Positions 30,160 to 40,800 of a stretch of 64,000 nt of DNA are shown here, in pieces; position 1 is the stretch's first letter, and the number at the start of each line of letters is the position of its first letter. This stretch comes from Corticium candelabrum (lineage: Eukaryota > Porifera > Homoscleromorpha > Homosclerophorida > Plakinidae): positions 1,485,551 through 1,549,550 of the forward strand of contig NC_085093.1 in assembly GCF_963422355.1 (NCBI RefSeq). The letters are read 5' to 3'. A program made the translations under genes and the position numbers. Under the pieces are notes generated by a model. The model was not told the DNA's origin. It saw only the letters and a list, made by a program, of their open reading frames with translations, and did no database searches.

Positions 30160-32729
30160 TGCGATAGCTCAGTTGGTTAGAGAGTCATCTTATGGAGTGA
30201 TTACATCCAAGACCTTGCAGGGTTGCAGGTTCAAGTCACAGCGATGGCGAGCTATGGCATAATTTCCTTGGGCAAGAAACTTACACAATTGCCTCTCTTG
30301 ACTCAGGAGTATAAATGAGTACCTGGTCTTTGACTGGGGTGGCAAAGGCCTCCGACTGCGACAAAGTCCATCAGCCACTGGGGTCTGGGTGGAACTTCAG
30401 GTGCCCACACCACAGTTGGCATTGCAGTCAGTGCTCCACAGTTGGCGTTGCAGTTGGTGCTCCTGTGAGCATCTGGCCAGGCTCCAGTAGATTGCTTAGC
30501 ATGGCCCATAGCTCCTGCTTAGTGCACAGGAGCTCAGCCATCTGGCTGGGGGCATTACCGTTTAACGACAGCTCTTATCCATTCCATTTTTGTGTGCACG
30601 TGTTCAATATTGATGTTGAACCATTATACTGGTTTAAACCAGGTGTTCTGCAGTGAATCGTTAATGTTGGAATCGTTCTCGTCATGCAGTCAGTTGACGC
30701 GACTATGACTGTTCATGGCTTGGGCATGGCTTGATAAGCGCCGTTGTCATTCACCATAGAACTGCTTGCAAAATCTTGAAGTGAAATTAGCTTTTGCAAC
30801 TGGCTAGTATCACTCTCTCGGTACAACACTAATGCTCTACAGCAGGCAAGGACAGGCCAATACATGCTGGCATCAGTGTCTGGTCGGATGATAGGTTTGT
30901 TAATCTTCGCCCTTGGGTGATCCCGCAGGTCACCATCTGGGAGTGGTTTATCACAGACCTTCTAACAGATTTTATTTTATTCTACAAGGTTGCCTAGACT
31001 GACCCACTACACCACACCATCTGGTGGGGTTGTTGGTTTAGTCGCCAACAGCTCTACTCATGCCACAGGTTGTACTGGTTTTCATGGTTACCGGCAGCAA
31101 ACAAGCCAGCACCTGAAAATTATTAGAATAGTATTGGTTTGGCAGCATTTTACATTTTAGTAAAATTGGTTGCTTTAGTTTATATCACAATTATGTTTGT
31201 CATGCCAAGTATTAGCATTCTGGCTTGCCAGTGCGAGTCATCAAACAGTTATTTGGTATTTCGTCTTTGTTTCTGAGATAAATGATGTAAAGTGTTACAG
31301 TTACGTTACAGCATGTGACACAGACACACCTTGTCACAGTCTAATGATTGCATTATTTAACTTAATTAATGTTTATTTCTATGGTGCATGATGATGCTTG
31401 CATGACTTTGTTGATCTTATCTTATTGCAATGCTGTAGTAGTGGAACAGATATTGCATCAGTAGAATTAATGAAGCCTAATTATGACTTCGTGTGTTTAG
31501 TTTTGGAATAGTGGTATTGGAGCACCCACGTATGTGTGGATGTTACCTGGCTGGTACCATGATCGAGATTGGTTTCTTCAAGCACACAACACCAATTGTA
31601 CTGAAAGCGAAATGATTGAAGCTGTAAACGGACATTTTGAGTTTGACTTTGCTCAAATAAGATTAGACTATGAGAACAAAATCCTACTAACAAATAAAGT
31701 GAGTTGTTTGTTGTTGTTGTTGTTTACAGATGTGACATGTGTCACTTATTGTTACAGACTGTGGCTGATGTGGCTGCTGAATTTCGACACCGTATAAGTA
31801 TGCCAGCGAATATGCCAGTGAACAAGACATTTAAGAGCTACAGTGCTTACGGATATGATGCTATGCTGTCCATTGGTTTGTTGTTGGACAAAATAGTAAG
31901 AAATTACTCAGAGCAGGGAATGTTGGACCGAATCAATGATTTTAATTATGGTTACGATGATATCGTGAAGCTGTCAAATGATTTCCTTTCAAGAAAAGAC
32001 TTTCAGTTTGAGGGATTGACTGTAAGGATATTACTGTAGGCGCAATTTGCGTTTTGTCAATTTGTAAATTTGTAATGCATACGCAGGGAGTTGTTCGATT
32101 TTACAATCTTCTAAGCGAAGATCACGAAAAGAGAGAAGCTGAAGGCCACATTTCTATTAATTATGTTGAAGGTAAATAGTTAATTATTTGTATTAAGAGT
32201 AATGGGTAAAGGAAGAGGAATGGATCCTGTGCATGTCGTGATACTCACTTACGTGTAGTGTTGTTAACAAACGTCAATATAACCACTTTGTTGGACTAAT
32301 CTGCTGGTTTTGTAATATTAACCGTACGAAAGGGGATTTTGTATAAGTCACCTGACTTAGTGAACAACATATATGAAAAGCGTTCATGCATTTCCAGTCT
32401 GTGTGACTATACATACGTGTAGATGCTTGTGTGGATGTGCATGACTATATGTTTTGTCATCCTATGCCATTGCCTCCAGTGCAGTCAAAGTAGTTCAATC
32501 ACGAAGCAGTATTTGCATTTGGTTGTACCTGGCAACCACAGACAATGGACAAAAACCAACAACAAACTGCCAATGTTTTTGAAAGAGCTAGCTGTTTACC
32601 AGAATAGTCTAATATATGTTTGCAATTACCTTGCAGGTCGTGCATATGGGAACCTACCGTTGAGTAACTTTAGGAGCAACATCCACGTTCTGTGTGTCAG
32701 TAATCTTGCTACTTTGATTACAGACTTTT

Positions 32730-32810
<81 letters not shown>

Positions 32811-35800
32811 GTTATTACACTGTACAGTGGCTGTTAACATGTTTTGCAAGGACTTCTTAATTTTAGTAGTTGAAAGTAAAGGAAACAAGCTGACTATAAT
32901 ATACGAGACTGATGACTATCTTATTGTCTGTTCATAGCATCACCTAATGGACGTACAACTCACTTTGTTGCGCAGTATGACAACACGCAACGCAAAATGA
33001 CATGGCTGATGCCAATTCCGTGGACTAGTGAGTGCATTTTGCTAAAAACTGCTATTCTGTTGTTGATCGATTTGCATGATTATATAATAACTATTAGCAA
33101 ATGGAGGTGTTCAACCTGTTGATTCTCGACCGAAGACATTGGTGTACTCTAACCAAGGAGTTTTTGTAGCCATTGTCGTTCTGACAGCCATTGGAATTAC
33201 TTTATTAGTCGGTCTACTTTTTTTCAACATTATTTGGAGACACCATTGGTACTGGACTAGTGATACTGTAGCCACAGACTGACAGAGACTTGTGTTGTGT
33301 GTTTTGTGTGTGTGCTTTATTGCAGGGTGTTGAAGAATGCAATGAGATTGGACGATCTGGTTGTGCTTGCCGCCTTTGCCTCTTACACGAGCATAATTGT
33401 GTATGGATTCGACGGACAGTTTTATACGTTCAGTGATTCGTCGATTGTTTGTTGCTATGTAAGTATGCAGACATGTACAGTTGTTTGCATTGTCTGGTTT
33501 GTCGGGTGTGTTTGTAGTTGACTACACTGTGTAGTGTACTTGTCACTGTTTGTTGCTGTCAAATTGTCTGTCTACCAACTTGCTAGCTGAGCACTGCAAT
33601 TCAGGATGCCGAAATTTGCATGCTCAGTTGCATACCTTTTTGTGTGCTATTTGCTTATTGTGTAGTCAGTCCACTTATGCACCCAGAGTGGAATATAAGG
33701 CAAAATTTATGGTCAGACATAGCAAAAGAGGTTGACCCGACATTTTAAATTTTGGTCATTCATTCTTGTTTGATTTCTATATTTATTTGCTATCAAAATC
33801 AAAACATAAAATTTGGCCTGTTGCTGTTGTTTTGTTGCATGGATGTCGTGGTGGTTACAATTCATTGTAACTAAAATGTTAGTTAATTAAAGCAAGGCCT
33901 GTAAACTAATGACATGAACTGATCAAGAGATGAGCAAGCTAATTATCAAGAGCATGTTGTTGTTCAACAAACAACATAGTTGTCGGCACGTGACCCTCCC
34001 ACCGTTTGTCCTATTCGACTGCAGCTAGTGCAATAAATGGTAATATTGCTCTAGAATGTCATTTTGCACTCACGCATCTGGAGGTCATCAGATCGTGCCT
34101 GCTTCTGTTAGTTGTCTGGAGTCTTGGGTAGCTTGTTGATTCCCCACCATTTAGTATGTCCAATCAAAGCAAAATTGTGGTCGGTCATGAACACCAGTTG
34201 GTCGGTCAATGACCAATGACTGACCGTTATATTCCACTCTGTGCACCCATTCACTTATCGGCTGATCCACAGATGCAATGTGCACACATCAGGCTGAAGA
34301 AATCAAGCAACGTCTAATACAACTATAGCCCCAAAAGTTCCAAAACTATCAAGACTGTCTGACTGTAACAAAATTGCACAAAGCATGTACTGAGCAAATG
34401 CATTACTGTAGAATATGGTAAACCAAGAAATTTTGGCAGTGTAGAAGTTTCAGTGCCTCCTGAAAAATCTGTTTTTGGTAGTAATCTATTTTTGGTGCAA
34501 CTCTTCGGAAGCTTGTAGCCTCGGCCTCCCAGACCCGTGGAGACCGATTTTAATTGGTGCTACATGCGTCTGTGAGGCCGGGGCTAGGAAGCTGGAGACT
34601 CCTGGCTGGATGCACAGTGTACACTAGATCACATTTACACAGTTGTGCAACACAGTAGTAGGTGTGCGCTACGTAGTTGGATAATAATTGCAATAATTAC
34701 CATGTTGATGGACATTGCTGTTAGCTCCTAGAGGTTTCACAACTTTTTCACAAAAGTTAGGTAGAGATTTTATTTTAGTACTTTATAGGCCATACCATAA
34801 TTAACAAAAATAAATTGCCACCAAAAATTTGTTGGTTTACAGTAGACAATGGTAATGAAAACAGTGGTAATGAAAAAATATTTTTGAAGATAAACTTCTG
34901 CTACGATAGTTGCTTATATATTTGCTTTAATTGAGTTGTTCTGTTATATTACCCTACTGCTCCTAATGTTTTTTTGAGTAACAATCTTTTCAAAAATTTT
35001 GCTTTCAAAACAAGAGGATAACAAAAAATAATATTTAGGTCTTGAAAATTGTTGGTTGTCTGGGCTTTTGGTTTTTGTGTTTGTGCATGAATCATCGTAA
35101 AAAAATGGCCACTAAATGGAAGTGTGCAGCTCAAGATGCCAACTAGAAATGTTTAGAGAATTGAGTCAGTTTGAAAGAATAAATAAATAATTAAATCAAA
35201 AAATGACTAATATTGCACATCAAGACCTTGAGGAAATTAGGATTCATAAAAATTTCTAAATTATTTTTGGAGTCTTGAAAAGAAATAGTCTTGAAAAACG
35301 TTAGGAGCAGTAGGGTATATGCACGTTTCTGTTAGTCTGATGTAGCAATTATTGTTTTGTTGTTGTATGTGTGGCTGCATGTTTGTTGTTGTAGGGTATT
35401 TCACTAAATTTCATGATTTCTAAAGCCGGTTCACAGTATTAACGCTGACGCTCAGCTGAGCGTCAACATCAAAGACACCGCCTTGACACAGGCGGCATCC
35501 TTTGATGTTGACGTTGACGCTGGAATAGGATTCATTTCTATTCCAGCGTCGGCGTCAGCATCGTACTGTGAACCGGGCTTTACTTGTCTTTCTGTTGTTT
35601 GCGTCTATCTGTGGTGTACATGTAGGTTGTTATATTAGATGTTTTATTTATATTATATTATTGTTCTATTTGTTGCAAACATTACGCTGCAAATTTTGTG
35701 TAGTTGCGTTCAATATTTCTATCTCTGAGCTGTACACTATTTCTTGGAAGTTTACTGACAAGAACGAGTGCTAAAGCGTTGCAACGGTTTGTGGCAAGAG

Positions 35801-37289
35801 TAAGTACAAGTATATGATCACTGTCTGATGCATGGAGTGTATATATGGTAACTTGAGGTCGTCTTCGTAGCAATTCGAACAGTTACTTGTTCTGTGTTCG
35901 ACCTTGACGTTTGGTTTGTTGTTAACAATCGATATTTTGCTGTTGATCTTGTGGTCAGCTATTGATCCTTGGAAGAAAGAGATTTCAGTCTTGGAGGTAA
36001 AGTGCAGATGTATGTTGTGTGTATGTTTTTGTTGATTGAATCTGCGTGACTGTCCGTCCGTTTATCCACTAACTTTCTAATTTCTTGACTTCGTGTCTTC
36101 CTGTTAGTGTTTGCATGCTGGTTTGTGTCTGGTTGCTACTGTTTGTGTTTGTTCATAGGATGACGGTAGAGCGATATACATTCGTGAAAAATGCTCCAGT
36201 GCTAATACATGGGCTTATGCGTTTCTTTTCTATAAGTTGATTGTGGTGGTAGTGTGTGCAATTGCGATTGTTATTCGTATCAAAGTGGTGGGCAAGAAAT
36301 CGTCTGTTGGATCTCCTTATATTGACTTGCTGATGTGCTTCTTGACATTTGGATTGTGTTTGACTATTTTTGCATTTACATTCATTACTGATCCCGGTGA
36401 ACAGTATGGACTTGTGTCAGTTGGTCTTCTTCTTCTGGTTACTGTACTTATGTGTTTGTGGTTTATCCCCAAAGTGAGATTTGCTGTTTTCAGTTATGTT
36501 GCATTAGTAGTTGATCAGAACTGTGTTTACACATTGTCAGGTTCATGCTATTTTGACAGGAAAAAAGGAGGACACAGCAAATGTGAATAAGGACCAACAT
36601 GATCCTGTTGTCTTGACAGAAGTAGAGAGAACTGAGTTGAGAGAACTGAGGTTGAGAAACACAGAACAAAGAGATCTTTTGAAAAGTGTTATCCTTGAGG
36701 TATGGTCTGGTTTGAACGAGAGTATGTGCATACTTGCATGTCACTTGTAGTCTGACAGAGAGAGAGATAGAGAGAGACAGACAGACAGATAAGGAGATCA
36801 GACAATTTGCTCAAGAAGCTCACAGAGAAGTCACAAGATGGTGAGCGAAGAGGAATCTAGCCATTTTCTAAACTAAATGGAAAGTTGCATTTTCAGTTAC
36901 TTTACAGAAATGCAAGTACTCAGGGACACGATATTAGTCTGATAGCAATGTTTTCAAATGTCCAGTAGTGGTAATATTTCTTTCCTGTTACCCTAGAAAG
37001 GTCCTTGTTTAGTGTCTATCTCAAAATATTACTTTGACTGATAGGCAGACAGGCAGAAAGACAGACAGATAAAGTCAGTGGTATAGCTAGCTGTGCAGGA
37101 AGTTGATAGAGTACATGTAATTGTATTATTACTTCACCGTGTTGTTGGCAATGTTACTCAACTTGTACACGTGCAGTTCAGGCAATTATTAATGAAGTTT
37201 ATCTACAGCTTCCTCAAAGTCCCACTGGACAACTCGCTGACAGTGTTCGTTCTATCATGGGATACGTGCCTGGACAAATGTTATCGTAA
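28251..37289 (+). CDS. GABA-B-like class C GPCR, copy 2
   Basis: Sixteen exons: 28251-28490, 28687-28824, 29043-29213, 29279-29386, 29974-30039, 31501-31698, 31758-32021, 32087-32171, 32938-33027, 33098-33248, 33326-33458, 35704-35799, 35871-35996, 36159-36473, 36541-36699, 37209-37289; 806 residues. A signal peptide (MSWQCMQMIAVTFIALSSIG) precedes the Venus-flytrap domain (AAGCSLVTQPIAHTSQYWN; SSSPAL; GLLYVEKARQ; LPGWYHDRDW; SAYGYDAML). Seven membrane segments start at GVFVAIVVLTAIGITLLVG; the fifth region again reads LILWSAIDPWKK. The tail has a short heptad-like stretch (TEVERTELRELRLRN). Exons 7, 10, 12, 13 and 14 match copy 1 in length to the base. As in copy 1, the positions equal to the GABA-contacting His and Glu of GABA-B1 are Leu and Tyr. 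Its introns are much larger than those of copy 1 because of inserted elements, especially intron 11 (33459-35703) and intron 5 (30040-31500). Confidence 0.92.
29535..29597. repeat. Hairpin-forming inverted repeat
   Basis: Left arm GTGCAAAGCATGGATCT and right arm AGATCCATGCTTTGTGC are nearly perfect inverse copies with a loop of about 30 bp, in intron 4 of receptor copy 2. Possibly one end of a degenerate foldback transposon; no target duplication recognised. Confidence 0.6.
30071..30158. repeat. (TG)n microsatellite
   Basis: About 43 TG units in intron 5 of receptor copy 2, abutting the 5' end of the tRNA-derived SINE. Confidence 0.95.
30158..30560 (+). mobile_element. tRNA-derived SINE
   Basis: Starts with a tRNA-like head: A box TAGCTCAGTTGG (30164-30175) and B box GGTTCAAGTC (30228-30237), the internal RNA polymerase III promoter. 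The segment 30280-30327 (TTGCCTCTCTTGACTCAGGA then GTATAAATGAGTACCTGG) resembles, from memory, a central domain seen in widespread metazoan SINEs. The head cannot fold as a working tRNA, so this is not a tRNA gene. The 3' end is not definable from one copy; material to about 31110 may also be transposon-derived. Lies in intron 5 of receptor copy 2. Confidence 0.68.
32732..32809. repeat. (CA)n microsatellite
   Basis: About 39 CA units in the intron between the exons at 32087 and 32938 of receptor copy 2. Confidence 0.95.
33684..34241. mobile_element. Non-autonomous hAT-like element, 558 bp
   Basis: Perfect 15 bp terminal inverted repeats CAGAGTGGAATATAA and TTATATTCCACTCTG, flanked by the direct repeat TGCACC (33678-33683 and 34242-34247). 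CAGAG-type ends fit the hAT superfamily, although hAT usually makes 8 bp duplications and here I can align only 6. No transposase coding. Near the right end GGTCGGTCA-like words repeat. Lies in intron 11 of receptor copy 2. Confidence 0.7.
34516..34586. mobile_element. Tiny foldback element, 71 bp
   Basis: Arms TAGCCTCGGCCTCCCAGAC and GTCTGTGAGGCCGGGGCTA pair with two mismatches in 19, ending in TA on both sides. It may be a very short MITE with TA target duplication. Same intron as the hAT-like element. Confidence 0.5.
35423..35580. mobile_element. MITE with nested hairpins, 158 bp, TA-flanked
   Basis: Ends AAGCCGGTTCACAGTA and TACTGTGAACCGGGCTT are inverted copies (one extra C), with TA directly outside both ends. 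Inside are further perfect pairs: AACATCAAAG/CTTTGATGTT, CCGCC/GGCGG, GACGCTGGAATAG/CTATTCCAGCGTC. TA duplication suggests Tc1/mariner-type mobilisation. Lies 123 bp before exon 12 of receptor copy 2. Confidence 0.8.
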
Positions 37290-37848
37290 GAAATCTGTAT
37301 GGTCTGGATAGTAGTGAAGGCAATTGTCTGTTCTCCTGTAATCAGCTACGATTGTTATAATAATCACAAGGACAGACATGTTTCTGACATTCTTGTAACT
37401 GCAGTTGTTTTTAGTATGTTATGTGTTGCAACTAAGATTATTGAAACTGTCATAGTAGCTTTGTGTGTCCATTAAATGGTCCATGCAGTCCTTGCATTAC
37501 ACCTTCGTATGACTGTATAAGTGTATGCATGTATGTGCGTGTGTGTTTAGCAAGACATATCATCTCTCAAATTCGACCTATCTCTTGATCGTTCTTGGTG
37601 ATCCTTCTGGAATGCCAAACCCAATATGAGCAGGGTAGCACACATGCATTCAAGGTACATGCCAATAACACGTAAATGTGGCTATTTGTACTAACATTAA
37701 CAATAACATGTAAATGTGGCTAAGTGTATGAACATTAGATTGTGGGATGTCGTATTACCTGCACTGTTGTTAATCTATTTGTCTTCCTAGTTCTTGTAAC
37801 AATATATATTACAATATACAAAATATAACTCAACATTTCATCACAATG
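37290..37848. other. Convergent intergenic gap, 0.56 kb
   Basis: Separates the stop codons of receptor copy 2 and CLEC16A, which run towards each other. Holds both 3' flanks; no other feature seen. Confidence 0.6.
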
Positions 37849-40800
37849 TTAAACATCATGTACTGTACAGTGAGGGTGGTGGGTACTGGAGTCCTCATAC
37901 CTATCTGCAGCAACCTGTGATGTTTCTGTAGGTGCTTGACTGTTCACATCATGTCTATGACCATCTGCTACTGGCTGAATAGGCGATGATGAGTTATCAT
38001 TGGTATCACTCTGGAGTGTGGTACCCACAATGTCATGTGACAACCCTTCTCCACTGATTTCTCCTGTAACTGCGGGCATAGTAATAGAACGCGGTTTTTT
38101 GTGGGAGGGATGTTGATCCTCAGTTTGAGTTGGAAGATCAGAAAAACTGTTACTCTTTGTGCCCGGACAGCCATCTGGCTTGTTTTGCGTTGTTGCTTTT
38201 GCAGTTTGATGAACAACAGTGACAGGTGCTAGGTAGCCAAAGCCCAATGAAGCGGGAGAAGTCGGTGAGGGTAGTTGGAGTATGCGAGCAATTTTGACCA
38301 TTTTGCTGAATTTGACATGGTTGCAGCCATGTTGTATCCTTTGACGTGCTGCTGAACAGCGGATGTGGTCGTCAAATTTTAGTTTACCAGTCAGCAGAGG
38401 TTTATGGCGAGTAGCTGAACGGCTGTTATGAGCTGTTGGGTGATGTGCTACGATGTGAATACAATCGCTACTAGCTGGGTCAGATGTAATTTCAATGTCC
38501 TGCAACAAAGTGAACAGAAAGTTCACAACTTTGTTTGCTTTATATTGTCTGTCCATGTATGCATGTCCAGATACACTACTAATTACTGTTAGCAGAAAAA
38601 GCGTTGGACAGAATTTCTTGTGGGGACACAGACACAAAGTAATTTAGACTACTATTCACGTGATTGTCACGTGATGCTTGGGTGGCCACAACTCCGTTTC
38701 TAGCGTAACCTGAGCTTCTGTGAAGGCTATCTATTTAATACTGTATGAAGCTTACAACGAGAACAGTGTGTGTGGTAAGTGGTAAATGACACTTCCTATA
38801 GGTGTTGTTTGCAGTAAAAACTCACACTCCATATTTAATACCCTAGTGCCATTACCTGAAGAAAAGCCACAAACTGCACTATTCCCCATCCAAGATGTGC
38901 CTTGTCGGGCTCAACCAAAATCAGCTGCAGAGGACTGACAACCAGAAATTGTTTATTTGCTCTGTGATTTAAAACACATCATCAGATAGGTCACTGATGT
39001 CCAAAGTGTCTACAAACCTTTCTCCCACCATAACAGTACAGGCAATCAAATCACTGTTATCTGACAAGAAAGACATGCACTGTCAAAAAACAGTTATATA
39101 TAGTAATTACTGCATCATTACTCAGATCCAGTGTGTCGTTTGAGCTGATGGCTTCATCTCCAGAGATGAGAGGAAGTTCTGTCTCAATTTCGCGAGTCAA
39201 TGTATGCCATAGTTGCCTCACAATAAAGAAGATCTGCATTGCCTACACAATTCATTTACACAAGAAGTTTTAGTGTCGTTTGCTTTGACTCTTGTATAGC
39301 TACTGTGTGGTAAATTAACCATCAACGGTGCATACTGGGTTTTGCACTATCAGGTAGACTACTATACCCATTACTGGTAATGCCATCATTGTACACATAA
39401 AGGCAAATGTCTATACTCTTTCCATAACACTATTGCAGGAGAGCAGATAACTGCCTCGAACAAGAGACATATCAAAACTTGAATCTCTCAGGCATATAAT
39501 ATTTGTACATGCTACTACACCAGGATTCGATCACTAGGCTTGTCACACTTATAGTTTGTTGTGGAATTCTTGTATACACATAACTTGCATAACTGGTGTA
39601 TTTGTATGAGGGAATGGTTTTTGGTACCTGACGGAATGACGAAGACAGTGATAAGGCACATGCAGCTGCTTTGTAAGAATGAGTGTGTCTGAACTTAAAC
39701 TTAAGTAAGAATGAGCGTGTCTGAACTTACAGAGAAGAAGGGGCAAACTTTGCTTCGACCAAGCATATTTCAATGATTAAAACAACTTATTCTCACTCTT
39801 CTCGCACGCTCTACTTCTCCACATGGCAGCCTCTTGTTGAATTCAATGCCTGTCATTGGTGTGCCAGTAGGAGGCAGCAGCATGGAAGCATCCATCATGA
39901 GATATTCCACATTTAATGGGTTTGCATCAACAATAACGTTGTTAAATTCGTCTTCAAACATGTCCAGAAAAATGTCATCCTGTGCTCCCTACATGATAAA
40001 CCACAATAAGAAACAAAAATTGGATAAGAATGGACACTTACTTTATAGAATAGCCTCAGTTGCAGTGTGCTTGCTTCACTCGCACCCTGTGTACAGTCAA
40101 AATTACATTGCGAGACAAAATGGTAATGTTGGTCGGATGGTTGCTTGTACTGTCACATACTTGCAAGAGAGCCAACATGTCGTCTGCTAGTCTCTGTTGG
40201 CTGCCTATGACATTAGGTAGCAATTCGTGTAGTAGTTCGATGCACATGGTGACTGTGACAAGACGAACACGACTTCCTAATGAGATATAGGGGAAGACGT
40301 TAAAAACATATCATATACAGTATATGTACACTAGGTGTTTGGTGATGAAAACAGCATGTATGCCTGTCTATCTGCATTTGCTATGTACGTGCACTGACCA
40401 AAAAGAGACAGATGAAGATCGAGCTGGACAGGAAGCAGACACCTGACCTACAGTGATGACATTCATATTTATGACTGCACATGTGGTAAATCTGTCACCA
40501 AGGCTACTGGTTATCATCAGGTTACTTGAAAGATACGGAAATATTTTGGATCTTCATTTGTCTGTGTCACCGGACTGTCTAACTCATCTTCAAATCCACC
40601 ATTACAAAGAAACTAAGAAATATTCCACCTCTGAAAGTCACGTTTGACATCTCAGGTTGTGACATGAAACTGGCTCTAACAGAGATTTAGCTGCTGCAAT
40701 GGTTAGGCCTAGGAGTTTCAACATATTTGCAACTATTGCCACTGCTATGTAAGGGGTAGCTAGGTTAAGTATAATACGTTTCATTTGTCATGGAACTAGT

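Noticed and set aside
30158-30245. tRNA gene
   Set aside because: A and B boxes are present, but the sequence between and around them cannot form a proper cloverleaf and continues into a SINE body.
40388-40450. Extra CLEC16A exon reading [15 protein letters not shown] on the minus strand
   Set aside because: It has plausible splice sites, but the exons at 40965-41034 and 40161-40276 join directly in phase and match the human protein without it; including it breaks frame.
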